Shown: one piece after another, positions 33,401-45,046 of the stretch
How the letters are laid out: each line of letters begins with the position of its first letter
Position numbering within the stretch: position 1 is the first letter of the stretch
NCBI RefSeq assembly: GCF_001949145.1
Contig: NW_019091361.1
Coordinates: 379,281 to 443,280 of the forward strand
Reading direction: 5' to 3'
From: Acanthaster planci
Lineage: Eukaryota > Echinodermata > Asteroidea > Valvatida > Acanthasteridae
DNA: 64,000 nucleotides
Made by a program: the position numbers and the translations under genes
The notes under the pieces: model-generated
The model's input: the letters and a program-made list of their open reading frames with translations, nothing else
Databases searched by the model: none
What the model was told of the DNA's origin: nothing

Positions 33401-36400
33401 TTGACCACTTTGAGCAACTGTAAGAGTTATTCTAAGGATGCTCACCTTAAAGACCCAGATGACTGGTGCTGAGTTCATTTTGGCAGATGTTACGCGATCT
33501 TCATCATCCCCAACCTTATCATCAACTTCATCACTTCCCCGTGAGTATGTCTTGAGCAGTGTACCAATACCAGTGAAAAGCAGGAGGACTGTGACCAATG
33601 CGTACATCAGGTACGAACGGATATTTTCATATTTCTATTAGAAAAGATAAATACCTCGTTTAGAGCCTTGAGCACTCCTTGTTTGAACTAATTTAATATT
33701 TTTCACATGATTCAAAAGAAGCGTGACAAAAAAAGTGAAAGATGGTGCAGTCGGATTTTCTACTTGACATTAATATCGAAAAGCAATTTGTTTTGTAAAA
33801 AAAATCTGAGAACCTTAGAGAAGGAAGATCAGAACGATGGAAAACTTCCGATTGATTTGGGATACATACAACTTCAATACATTGATTAGATTGAAATAAA
33901 GACTTAACATACATCATAACAATGGGAACGTATATGTATCACAGTGACGTTGTAGACGTGGACAGTAAGAACGTCTTTGAAGTCCGACTCAGCGTATGTG
34001 GAGCTCAGGAAGGCGAGAGTAGTGAGAAGAGTAACCATAGCAACAACGAGCATAACTGCAAACTGTTGGTGAAAAGAAACTGGTATGATATGTGGTGTTT
34101 ATTTTCTTGAACATATCTTTCGATAAACACGCAATTACATTTCTGGCTTTTATCCCGAGGAGACAGACATGTATAAGTGCACTTACTGCCAGTATCGTGG
34201 ACAATCAGCTCGTATCCCGTTTATTTTGCATGTACCTGCATAATGATCCTTACTGCTTGAATTCGTACCGATTTCACGCATGTTTCCTCATTTAAAAAAA
34301 AATTATCACATGTATTTGAGCGTTTCAAGGACATTTAGAATTCCATAAATACGTCAGGAGGGAGAAGAAACAAATATGCAAACAATAAAAAATCCAGTAT
34401 TTGCTTCAAGAAATTTCGCTGACAGAAAAACTCGGGCATAAAAGTCTATGTCAGGACAAAATTCGCGCAGCCGTACGCCTACTCAAACGCGTACTAAGGC
34501 CGTGTCCGAAATCGGCTTCCAGAGCTACGGCTAGGTCTATTGTCTACGCGTCTCCACGCATTTCCAATGGAGTGAAGACCTAGACCTAGCTCTAGACAAG
34601 AGATTCGGAGTCTCAGAATGACGTAACCTTTTTCAAATATTGAACTGGCTCAATATGCAATTCCTTTACAGTTGGTATTTTGTCAGAAAACAGGCCTTTG
34701 ACTCAGTCTCTGTTTTTAACGTCCCGTGTGCATGGGGGATCTGGGTGGGAGGGGGGAGATTGCATTTCCCCTCGCGGTGGGAGGCGTCTTTCCCTCTGAT
34801 ATTTTCCTTCACTACTGTACACATTTTCTTTCAAAGAATTTTGAGGCATTGAACAAGCTTATTAAAACATTGGATGGGTTGTTTGGACTCATGAGCAATT
34901 CAATAGTCGATGATGTTTACGATTCATTATAAACCTACCTCTGCAAGTATTTTCTGTACTGTAGAACGTGTGTAATCACAAGCAACTCCACGAAGCATCT
35001 CTACAAGTGCCTTACGACGTCGAACATATTCGACTGCTGCTTGCTCTAAAGTGTTCAGATGCTGGTCAAGACACTGCACGCTTATGATCCTTTTAATGAC
35101 AGCTGTCAGGGAAAAATCATGACCAATTAACATCACCTGATAACTTCTCTCTGAAGGCAAAAGATTACAAAACTTACTCTCAAAAAATAGTGAGTTCCTT
35201 ATAAATCCACTCCACGCAGAAAAATTTAAAACCACCGTAAAAAGAGAGAAAACTACTGGTTACTCCGTAAGAGTGAAAAATCACTCGAAAGAGGAGTTAT
35301 ATGAAGGACAACTCTTTTTCAAAGGACCCCTAAATGACTCTTTGGAAGAGTCCGTACGTACCGTATTTGATCCCGAGATTTAGGAAAAAATGGTCCATTC
35401 ACTACTTCGGTCGGGCAAAAGTGTCACAGCAACAAAGTATATTAATCTCAATTCTTATTTTACAACCAGTTTTGATTGTCACCAAGGACTAAACTGTGCC
35501 CAAGCAATTCGTGTTCCGTATTTCCGTATCTCACTTCGTCAGATTCACTATATACTTAATTATAGGCAGTCCACAAGATGCCTAACCTACAGTTACAAGT
35601 ACATCAAAGATTCTTTGAATTCTAACTTGTAATTGGTTGTTTAACCTCCAACCAACTTTGATTTTTCCCGAAACTATGTTGATGTAGCTCAGTTCACGTT
35701 TTTCTCACCTTGTCCAGTTATCTTTCCAGACCTCCCAAAAAATTTGCAACCCATCTGGTAGTCGTTCTCAGATACTTTCACCGTTTCGATTGGTAAGTCT
35801 TTTTGCAGACATCGTTTCAGATCTCCAGTTAAGTACATCTTCCAGAATCTTCTCAAACCCTCCAGACTTCTAAAACGCCAAGTCACTCTTACACATCCGT
35901 CCCCTACGCCTGTCGTCTTCGCGTCACATTCCTTTAATATGTCTTCCAACGACGTGATTCTTGGCTTATTTTCTCTCACCATATTTTTGATTTTTTCCTG
36001 AAGTTTCCGAGTTTCTTCTTCATTCATCATTCCGTCTTTTATTGCGTAAAGCTTGGCTGGCATATCTACAGCAAAGAATAGGTTTAAACATTGCAACGCG
36101 AAATTGTTTTGGGCCATTTCTAAAGAGCAAGTCATTTGTGTACAAATAATTTGAATGAAAAAACCAAATACCAAGTGTGCTCCATATGAAATTTCTATAA
36201 TGTGTAAGTTTTAGTTAAAATGTGTTGAGTTAGTAAAATGAACTTTGCACTACCTACACCCAGAGACTGATCGGCAAATTTTTGCACTCTAGTTATTGCA
36301 TGTACATGCACTTGATCTTTAAATCCCAACTATGGATCCGATTATCTCGATGCGAAAATGTAAAATGTTGGCAATATTCAGAGCATGGATACAATATATC

Positions 36401-37512
36401 TGGACACAATTCACGTCTGTGGAACTGTGGGAAGTTGGTTCTCACCAAAATAGTACTTGTTGTCTCTACTGCATCCAAATGTAACAGGACTGTTGTTCAG
36501 AAAAAAATGGTTGTTGATGATAATAGGTGGAGGAGTGGAAGAGTTAGTTTCCTTGGATTCCTGTTCCTTCTCTGAAGACGTGTCACTCCTTTGCCATCGT
36601 GATTTTCGTTGACCCTGCCTCTTCCGTCTTCTGACTGTATTATGGAGAAGATCCGTCTTTTGCCCTGAATAGTACGTTCATAGAAACTTGATTTTCAAAG
36701 AAAATGACAACAGTATATTCCAGTCATTTAAAAACACAGCTTGGTAAATTGTGGTGTCAAGTCAAAGATGCTAAAAAATCTCACCTGATTTTCTCTTTGA
36801 CTTATACTCAGGATGCATTGTGTACAAATTCAACTTCCGTCTCTCCTTCCAAATACTAATACACTTCACAAAATCTGAAGATGGAAACAACAAATTAGTC
36901 TTCTTTTTATATTTTACTTCTATTTTTTTAAATATAAACATCACGTTCCTCTAAACCTTTTAATCCCGTTTCACGATTTCACCACACGTGTAAGTATGGA
37001 ATCATTCAGCAGTGCCATTCTGAGAACATGGTTTGTGGATGAAAGGTAACACTTTTGAACAGATGTGGACGGACTCTAACCCAGACCTCAATTGCACGTC
37101 ATTCTCCCTAGTAGACCTATTTCAAGCTATTTACATGTGTACATGTACATGGATCATGACCTTGAGCTGCGTGATCACAACCACAGATGAATTCAATTTG
37201 AATCAAGACTAGCTTTGAATGATTTAAAAATCTGATCCTTACGAAGCCCACGAAAAGATTGCGGGAACAACGTTACAATTACCGAAACAGTGTGTTCGGT
37301 TTGGTCGAAGAGAAATGAAACATACTCCCCTCCGTAGTTTACTCCGTAATTCTGCCTTTTTATTTATCAACGCCGAGAATCTGAGCTTACCATAAAGGTT
37401 ATTGTCTTCACTGACCTCTTGTACAAATAGGTCCGTCAAGAAAATCTTCTCATCGCTCCAAACTCCAAAGAAAATACAATGTACATCCTCTTTACAGCCC
37501 TCGTTTCCGCAG
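30421..37512 (-). CDS. TRADD-N-like domain membrane protein (5' end not found)
   Basis: Eight exons, in transcription order, keep frame through seven GT-AG introns: 37391-37512 (5' limit uncertain), 36785-36874, 36446-36664, 35709-36065, 34939-35150, 33913-34062, 33446-33634 and 30421-30981. They give about 632 residues without an initiator Met, so an upstream exon is probably missing. Exon 3 encodes a basic Arg/Lys-rich stretch, a Ser/Glu-rich linker and an Asn-rich hydrophobic segment (PPPIIINNHFFLNNSPVTFG). Exon 4 holds a domain with GCVRVTWRFRSLEGL and FWKMYLTGDLKRCLQKDL. From memory this lines up with the N-terminal TRAF2-binding domain of TRADD (hydrophobic strand, Arg-Phe, then FLxxYxxGxLxxxLQ). 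Three hydrophobic spans follow, one in each of the last three exons (FAVMLVVAMVTLLTTLAFL, MYALVTVLLLFTGIGTLL, IAAVIFFILAVFCGILSIY). The protein ends in a hydrophilic, partly helical tail of about 160 residues. Introns are phase 1 upstream and phase 0 in the membrane part. Role inferred: membrane-anchored innate-immune or cell-death signalling. No death domain is seen in the recovered part. The gene model is firm; the domain name is less so. Confidence 0.75.
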
Positions 37513-40500
37513 CTTGAAATTAACCACGGTCAACTTCAGCATCGAGTAGTCATGGTGGAACAATGTTACGGAAGTATATTGTTGCCACCAACATGAAAAA
37601 AATTGCAATTCGTATAAAGAATATAAAATCCAAACGAGACTGACAAGTCTGTTCATGGGCAAGCTATTTGAACGGTATCGTGGGAAGTTGCTTAAGGGGA
37701 TGTGGTACCCCCTTTCGTGATAAACATAATTATTTGTAACACCGTATCGTTTAGCGTCCCCACCCCACTGGACGGCAAAATAAGGTCAATTTTAAAGAGT
37801 GGTGTGGGGTACAGGTTAAGCACACGGATGCGGTAATATGGGGGCTCACTAAAGGGAGCACTCGATGCGCTTAGTCACCGTTACCGAGGCGGACTATCAC
37901 CAGATTTTTTCTTCTCTAATATCTGAGTGAGGATAATATACTGGGGGGGGGCTGTAACCTCATGCCCTCATCTTTATTAGTCACGTGGCTACTCTTAACA
38001 ATGACACTTTGTGTCAAAACACATCCAGTCTGATTTATTTTGAAAAATGCTCGTCGTATGGATATTCCAACCTATCCGAACCCTCACCATTATAGGAATG
38101 TGAGATAATATAACTTGCGTTCTCCTGTCGTCTAGCGACAATTTTATTCCTCCCTATCCCCATTCAAATCAGCTGAGTAACACCTTTGCATTTAAACAAT
38201 TTATCTAGGACGACTTTGTATCTGGTTCAATCATAAAGGACATAATACCTTTATTTCTTAACGTTGGCAGAAATAGGGTTCCGTGGATGGTGTTCAGTTC
38301 CGGGGGAAAAACCTAATCTGTGCAATGCAGTTAGGGATATGTTGAAGTATGACCGACACAATAGGAGGGCGCTATTTGAAGTGTGCAAATTTGGCACTGG
38401 TGGATAGGACCCCGATTGTGTTTGTTTTTTTATATGTCCACAAAGTTTAGAGTAAACACAAAAGATTTTACCCAAACCAAAATGTGCCCTCCTATCCACC
38501 TTGAGCAGAAGCACTCCCTCATCGGTTGGAAAGAGTCATTTGGGCTGGAGTGTCCATTTTCTCGGTAGTTATTCATCTGTAACGCGTGCATTTCATAGTC
38601 GTTTGTGAACTAGCAAGTCCTACCAAATAAAGGAGCCTGCGTTGCTAATGAAATTGCACCCTCTCTTGGCCCAGCTCGGGGCTCATTTTGTCAGCCATAT
38701 CAGCTCAAACAGACTTATTCGTGTGGGCCTGTTTTTGAGCAGAGCCAGATTGCAATCAGTGATCTGACTTTTTTAAAATTCTGAACCCGCTAAGTGGATG
38801 GCACGAACCAGCCGCAGGACGGCGCAATTATCAAGGAGGGCTTGTTTTATGATAAATTGACAATTCTTGAAGTATTTTATAATCCGGCAATATGTTATGG
38901 TCTTTCTGTAAACTGTAATAAAAATGTTAGTTTAAGTTATACATGATTTAGTAATACATGAGAAAGTAATAATTCCATATGTATTTTTTCCTACAGTAAA
39001 ACAAGTTTTTCTGGTCATGGAAAGGAGAGTTTCTTCCTAAGCTGAAGTCAACTTTGTCTAAATCGGTTCCAGGCAAAACTTACGAACCCGCCGCAGGAAA
39101 CAATTCTGCAAGATTTGACAATTCGATAAAAACGTTGCTCCAAATCCTGCAGATAAGGACATCTTTCAACTGAAAATCGGTCAGAATCAAATTTGTAATA
39201 ATTTTACGTCAAAATAATGGCGGACAAGTTAGCAACGCGCACGCGTGCAATGTAGATACTCTCTCAAGGCATCGGAGCAAGTCATTAGACGAATACGTCA
39301 TCCACGGTTGAAAAAAACGTAGTTCCGAATGGTTGAGAGTATCTTTTGATATAACAAATAACCAAACATAATGTTGTCGGAAATATTACAACATAATGTT
39401 ACGTACATGTATAGGCCTACACACAGAGTCTCTGTACGTGAGGCAGATTATGTAGTGTTATACCGCACACGATTTTGTGTGTGACCCGCGTTTGATCCTT
39501 GGCCACACTATAGTCCAGAATATTTTTAAAAATCGTAATTTTTCCAATTAAATTTTTTCGTAATTTTCAATAGAAAATTGTCATTTTTCCTGTGTGCACG
39601 AGATCATCCTTTCTTAGTGTGATCCCCTTCCAGCAGGCCTATACGTAGTATAAACTACATGTACATCGTTAGTGTCTCGGAGCCAACCTGTGCATTTGTA
39701 AAAACACCGGTCTACTGATGTTCAATCTACATGTGTAAAATGAAGTGGTCTGTGCGCGATCTGCGCTCCAGCTCGAGATGACGACATTTACCGGGAGATT
39801 GGAGGACTTGTTGAAGCAAAGGATTTTGATTCTCAAGGCCAAGACTTTAACCACCAAGCCTGTAATGTAAACTTAAAAAATATACCTTTTTGTCTCAGTT
39901 AACCTTACTTCCAACTATTGTTTCACTATCATGATTTTAAACGGTGTGTGAGAAAGATAATTAATATATCCACATATTGATGCACGCAACATTCAAGAAA
40001 CCTCCAGATACCTTTTTATTGAAAACAGTGCCCTGGACTGACAAACACAATTGTTTTATTAACCCGACAACCGCACTTTTTCCAATAGTGATGGTACAAC
40101 AGTAGAATTTCCTGTTAGTATACAGAGAAAAACTGACACTAGAACGTGCTGTCCTAGAACAACTTCTGTAATGCCAATTATCAATGGAATCTAATGTTAT
40201 TTAACAGATTTTTTTTCCTAGTGTGCATACAACCTCTATATCGTGGCGCATAGTCCATTCGGTAACTCGCGTTATATTTAATTTTGATCTGACTGAAACA
40301 TAATATCGTCATTTTTATAAAGTTATTCCGTGCCTCACTGGCCATAAGTTTAATATCGGTATTTACAAAAATGCCACGGCCAGAAACCATCCATTATTTA
40401 GTCAAGTTTGTCCCTATGCGAACTCCAATAGGACACTGCCAAAATGTACCGGCCATTTCTCAAACGTTTCTAAAAATCAATTACAAGTACTTTCCATATT

Positions 40501-41364
40501 TGCTTAGTTGCTTATTGACGCAACCTTACAACACCCTCTTTGGAGTGGCCGTAAAACTCTGCAAGAACGTTTGTGAAAGCAAAGCATGTCACTTAACAAA
40601 CCCAAGAGTAGTAATTTGGATTTTTACTCATAACCAGTATATGGCGGGAGGAGTGTTTGTGAACAATAATGGAAAATGGAGGTGGGTGGTTTGCAACTAT
40701 CCCAACCAAATCTCAAAATACTGAGCAAACTTCCCTCCCCATCTCCGGTCAATATTGTGTCTCATGGGCCATAGTCTGTGCAACCTGGGTAGGGTGTGGC
40801 TATTGACACGTTTCCCAACAATTTTGGCCAGGAATTTAGTACCCCTGTGTTTGTGACTACGGAGGGCTGATCAAGTAATGGGTCATCATCCATCCAAAAC
40901 ATTTATTTATTGTTACAGATATTTGTTAAAAAAGTCGTTTCTTTTGCCTGTTCATATTTAACCGTTTAAGTCTTGCTTGGCGAATTCACCATTCAGCTTT
41001 TTATTCACCTTTGGAAAACAATAGTTACCTGCTGTTTTTTATTGAAAGTGAGGTAGCAATATCTGACTTGTGTTACTTAAACAACAAGTCGATATTCAAG
41101 CTAGCATCCAAGATGACGCAAATATACCCTTCCATTCATACTTGAAGCACGAACCACATTGGTTAATTGAAACATTAGAGTAATATTTAGAACGGAAATC
41201 ATTTATAAATGTGGCTTCAATTTTAGAAAAAAAAATAGAAAGCTTAATGACCGACAGCTTTTCCCCCTTCCCCTTTCCCATGTTTATTTTTTGTTTATTT
41301 CCGCGCCCACTGCTGGTAGTTGAACACCCAACATCCAACTTGTGTTGGCCACTCATTATCCCTT
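37513..41364. other. Intergenic, no gene supported
   Basis: A missing 5' exon and promoter of the TRADD-N-like gene may lie in the left part, but I could not place them. The longest open frame, 117 codons on the plus strand at 40371, has no domain and no splice context. The right end carries the candidate poly(A) signals of the next minus-strand gene. Confidence 0.45.
41283..41299 (-). terminator. Candidate poly(A) signals for the first SDR gene
   Basis: Two AATAAA hexamers on the minus strand (plus-strand TTTATT at 41283-41288 and 41294-41299) lie 66-82 bases beyond the stop codon at 41365. Confidence 0.45.
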
Positions 41365-44292
41365 TCAGATATTCAAATCTGGATTCAAATTTGGTTCTAT
41401 GTTGAACACTCTACTGTTACGGATTAAGAATTCGAAAAGAGGAGTTGGCAACCACCGGGCTACATTGATCAGGGTGCCCGCCAGTAGACCACATTCATAG
41501 CAGGCACTGGGCACTCGCTCCAATAAAGCCCTTGTTACGGTGCGACAAACAGGTGACACGTCCGTTGGGATAAACGATGGATTTATGACGTCAAGTGTCG
41601 CTTCAAAGTATCCTGGTGTATAATATTGCTTGAGTTCAGCGGTAAGTTGTTCAAGGCACTTACGTTGGTACTGACGCATGCCATATCGGTTGGTCGTTAG
41701 GGCTGTGAAACATGAATAGAGACTACATTCACTAAGTTTGATAGCCGTTAAGTATCAGGTCAGGTGACCCTATTACGTCAGGTGACCCAGGTTGGGTCAA
41801 GGTGACCTAAGTTCCTACCCTAACCTTTACACCTTGGTCAAATATCGGAAAGCTGCTTAGCAAATTCATGTGCTATTATAAGTAAAAAGAAGGGCACCAG
41901 TCACTAGAGATGTAGGCACGACTACTGGTAAGCATTTTTTAAAACTTGGTATCTAACTTTCCTCCCCATAATGAACAAAAAGTAGTTTCTTCATTCACAG
42001 ATCTGTCACATTGTAAAGACGCGATCTCCTCCATGTCTATAGCTGCATATACATGCAGCCAGTTTTTAAATCCTGAGTTGAAACTTAGCTAGTGTTTCCT
42101 CCATGACATGGTTTATGTCATTGAATAGTGACATTCCAATTTCATCTAAAATAAAAAAAATCTCTCATTGAATTTATTCTATGTTATAAAACAGACTCGT
42201 TGCACCAGCATAAGGCGATGCGATCATCTGAAGCCTGCCTTTGCACCTATTGTGACAGAAGGTGCTACAAGGACACACACAGTTCATCACCTGTCCGGAA
42301 GCTTCCTGGGTGAATGGTAATCACTTGGATTCCCCACTTCCTTGCTTCTAGTCGTAAGATATTGCAGAACATCTCGGTTGCTGCCTTGGATATGCCGTAG
42401 GCCCCAAACAGTGGCATGTAGAAACTACCTGTGTTATAATTACAGCGGTTATTTGTCATAATAATATCATATGCCTTAAAATAGGAAAAATCTTTGCGAT
42501 TTCTGTTCCTCACAACACATTAAACTTACACAGGACTTTTTTCCAGAGGAAGAGGTGGTCCTCTTTAACTTTAAGTTCATGTTCAAGTATGTTTTGGGGA
42601 TAGAGATATGGTGGAACTAAAAATCTTAAGAACTCATTTTCAACTCGGGGGTAACTTGTGTCTTTGCGCATGAACATGATATGGAAGAGTTGCTTTGTAC
42701 TGCCAAACAAGCAATGCACTACAGCAATATATCATTATCAGTTTTGAACACTTTTACACTTCAAACAAAGTAACAGGTCACAAGCTATATAGTCAGTCGA
42801 TAATATTTCCAAATAGGTCACTTGTGAGACATTTTGTGGTAAATTTTTCAACATTATGGAGACATCGGTCATTAGGGAGACAGTCTCCCTAATGCTCCAA
42901 CTACCAAAAGGAGGAAAAATTTTATCGTCCACATTTTGAGAGATGATATAATAGTGTCTGAAAGGAAAACATGCAAAGTTTGGTTAAGATTGGATAAGGG
43001 GAATATTGAATTATGGGACGGTAAAGTTTGAAAAATTGTGTGCACGTTCCTATGGGAATGTCTCCAAAGTGACCCATTTTCAATAATTATAACACAGGCA
43101 AACATTAGATTATACTGCATCATATGGTAAGACGTACTATTTACGCTGTTGATACTGATGACTCGACCTCTGGTCTTGCGCAATAGAGGAAGTGTTGCCT
43201 TGACAACACGGATCTGACCCAGCAGGTTCACATCCAGATGATGTTTGATTGTCTCCATGGGCGTGACCTCCAGCTCAGACCAAAGGCAGATACCTGCATT
43301 ATTAACCACTCCCCATAGGCCTGCAAGGGCAGAAAAACCTAGGTTACATTTGAACGAGACACACCTCCCAAAGGGAGATTCGTCTTACCCAGCCATAGAA
43401 GTGATAAACGATAGCTGCATCAGCCTTTTTTTCATAAGGTTAAATATCTGTCGGTTGCTCCTTATCTTTGTATCCAATTATCTGTCTCTCTGCTGTTTGA
43501 TTGCACAGGTTCTTTGGACAATATCTTATCTCCCTACCCTCATTTCCAATAGATTGTGTGATGGTTGCTATGGCAGCGTCAACATCCTCCTGTTTGGTAA
43601 CATCCAATGGGATTACGCGTAGCTTTTCCGAGCATTCAGCTCTCAGCCGAGAAGCGCCTTCACCGCCTGGAAACAGACAGCCTGCAAAGACCTGAATCCC
43701 AAGAGCATCCAAATGCTTTGCAGTTGCATGGCCGAAACCACTGTCACAACCTTGAAATCGGGGGATTAAAGCAATCCAATCATTCCAACAAGCAAATAAT
43801 TATTCAAGGAACAAATGGTTTGTTCGCCGGTTATAAAATACATTTTTATCTCAATAGGCCTAATTGAACTAGCGTCTTCATCTTAAAATTTGTACTCACC
43901 GATTTCGCTTTTAATTCCCGCGCAATCTGCCATTAAGCCCATGCTTCACGCTATTACGACTGAACAAGGACATTAAAACCCTTTGGTAGACAATGCCCTC
44001 TCTGAATTTTCGTAAATTGATAAATTCCACTCTTGTCACGAAAGTTGTACATGTACAAAGTAGAATTTTCGGCAATGACATGCTCATAAAACCCTGTTGG
44101 TATGATTTTACCTGTTATGAAGACAGACTGTTTCTCAACTTGTAGGAGATTGGGCCCAACATATTTACGAAGGTATGCCACGAAAGCACTAAAACCCAGC
44201 CCGATAAGTATGTTCCTCATTGACAGCTCCCAAGAAAAGCAAGTGATAATTAGAACTAGACAGGCTGAGAGACAAACCGTCGTAGATAGCAT
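41365..44292 (-). CDS. Membrane short-chain dehydrogenase/reductase, HSD17B2/BDH1-like, copy A
   Basis: Five exons, in transcription order, join in frame to 350 residues: 44112-44292, 43538-43750, 43138-43320, 42291-42428 and 41365-41702. All introns are phase 1 and GT-AG. Two hydrophobic spans at the N-terminus (about 4-22 and 27-42) should anchor it in a membrane. The Rossmann motif TGCDSGFG is at 60-67 with its first Gly codon split by intron 1; NNAG is at 138-141; Ser190, Tyr203 and Lys207 (YGISK) form the catalytic set. The run HLDALGIQVFAGCLFP and the HPGSFRT region are typical of the SDR9C branch (17-beta-HSD2, D-beta-hydroxybutyrate dehydrogenase BDH1, RDH5/16-type enzymes). These enzymes use NAD(P) to oxidise or reduce a hydroxyl/keto group on steroids, retinoids or hydroxybutyrate; the substrate here cannot be told. 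It is the tandem partner of the gene at 48264-51878, and exons 2, 3 and 4 have the same lengths in both. Confidence 0.9.
42816..43075. mobile_element. Possible MITE in intron 3 of SDR copy A
   Basis: The left end GGTCACTTGTGAGACAT and the right end, read on the minus strand as GGTCACTTTGGAGACAT, are terminal inverted repeats with three mismatches. An internal perfect palindrome, CATTAGGGAGA-CAG-TCTCCCTAATG (42870-42894), lies inside. There is no coding capacity. The superfamily is unclear. Confidence 0.45.
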
Positions 44293-44320
44293 TATGAAGC
44301 ACAGAGTGGTGAGCGTTGAT

Positions 44321-44330
44321 TATATATAAA
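44321..44330 (-). promoter_or_regulatory. Candidate TATA box of SDR copy A
   Basis: The minus strand reads TTTATATATA here, 28 bases before the ATG at 44292. If it is used, transcription would start very close to the start codon and leave almost no 5' UTR. It may therefore be a chance AT-rich run. The neighbouring paralogue has no matching box. Confidence 0.25.
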
Positions 44331-44997
44331 GTGGCTTCTGAGCGATCGACTCGTAAGGATGACACTCTAGGACATAATGTTAAGTATTGTAATGCACAAA
44401 TCTATATAGCAAACGTTATCTTTGCAAATCTGAACCATGAACATGTAAGTTTCCCAACGCTCAAAACTTGTATGGTAACAGACTATGCGAAAATTGATAC
44501 AGCCTATAGCGTTAATCGAATGACTCGACAGAGACAGTATGTTGCCTTGATTCACCTATAGGATTGATCAAAGTCCATTTCACAAATTATCGGAGAGTAT
44601 TATGACAAACGCTCGTGTGCATGTGTGGTTTGGTCAAAAGTCTCCCCCTGTTGCGCAACTCCATTAGACCGATGTTAAAGCATACTTCATACAGAGAAAA
44701 ATTAATGGTTTATGCGCTTAAGGACAAAGGACGTCCATTGATTCCTCATTTAGTTGATTCGTTGTGATGCTACCATTTCCCACCGAAAGTCTAATTTATG
44801 GACCATTTATCCATTCCCCATTCAACAAGTTCAAGGCACAAAGATAAATGAACTTAAGTTATATCCAAGACCTGAGTACTTTAAACACAGCGTGCAACAA
44901 TGAGCAGTCATCTCTTTGCAAGGTTATCCTATATCTTGTTTGCTTTGTTGTCGCTGATGTTTTTGTTGCCGTACAATTCAATCGCATGATACCACTT

Positions 44998-45046
44998 TTT
45001 TGTAAAATAAGTTGTGGACATAAAATACACAACTTATTTTACAAAA
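44998..45046. repeat. Perfect hairpin, 19-bp arms
   Basis: TTTTGTAAAATAAGTTGTG is followed after 11 bases by its exact reverse complement. This AT-rich hairpin lies in intergenic DNA and is not followed by a coding frame. It may be the remnant of a foldback element. Confidence 0.85.

Noticed and set aside
40371-40724. 117-codon plus-strand open frame
   Set aside because: It has low-complexity-free but random-looking composition, no domain, no splice or promoter context, and lies in repeat-bearing intergenic DNA.
42872-43309. 145-codon minus-strand frame taken as one exon
   Set aside because: Only the part at 43138-43320 is exon; the rest reads through a GT donor into the intron containing the MITE, as shown by the paralogue having the same 183-bp exon.
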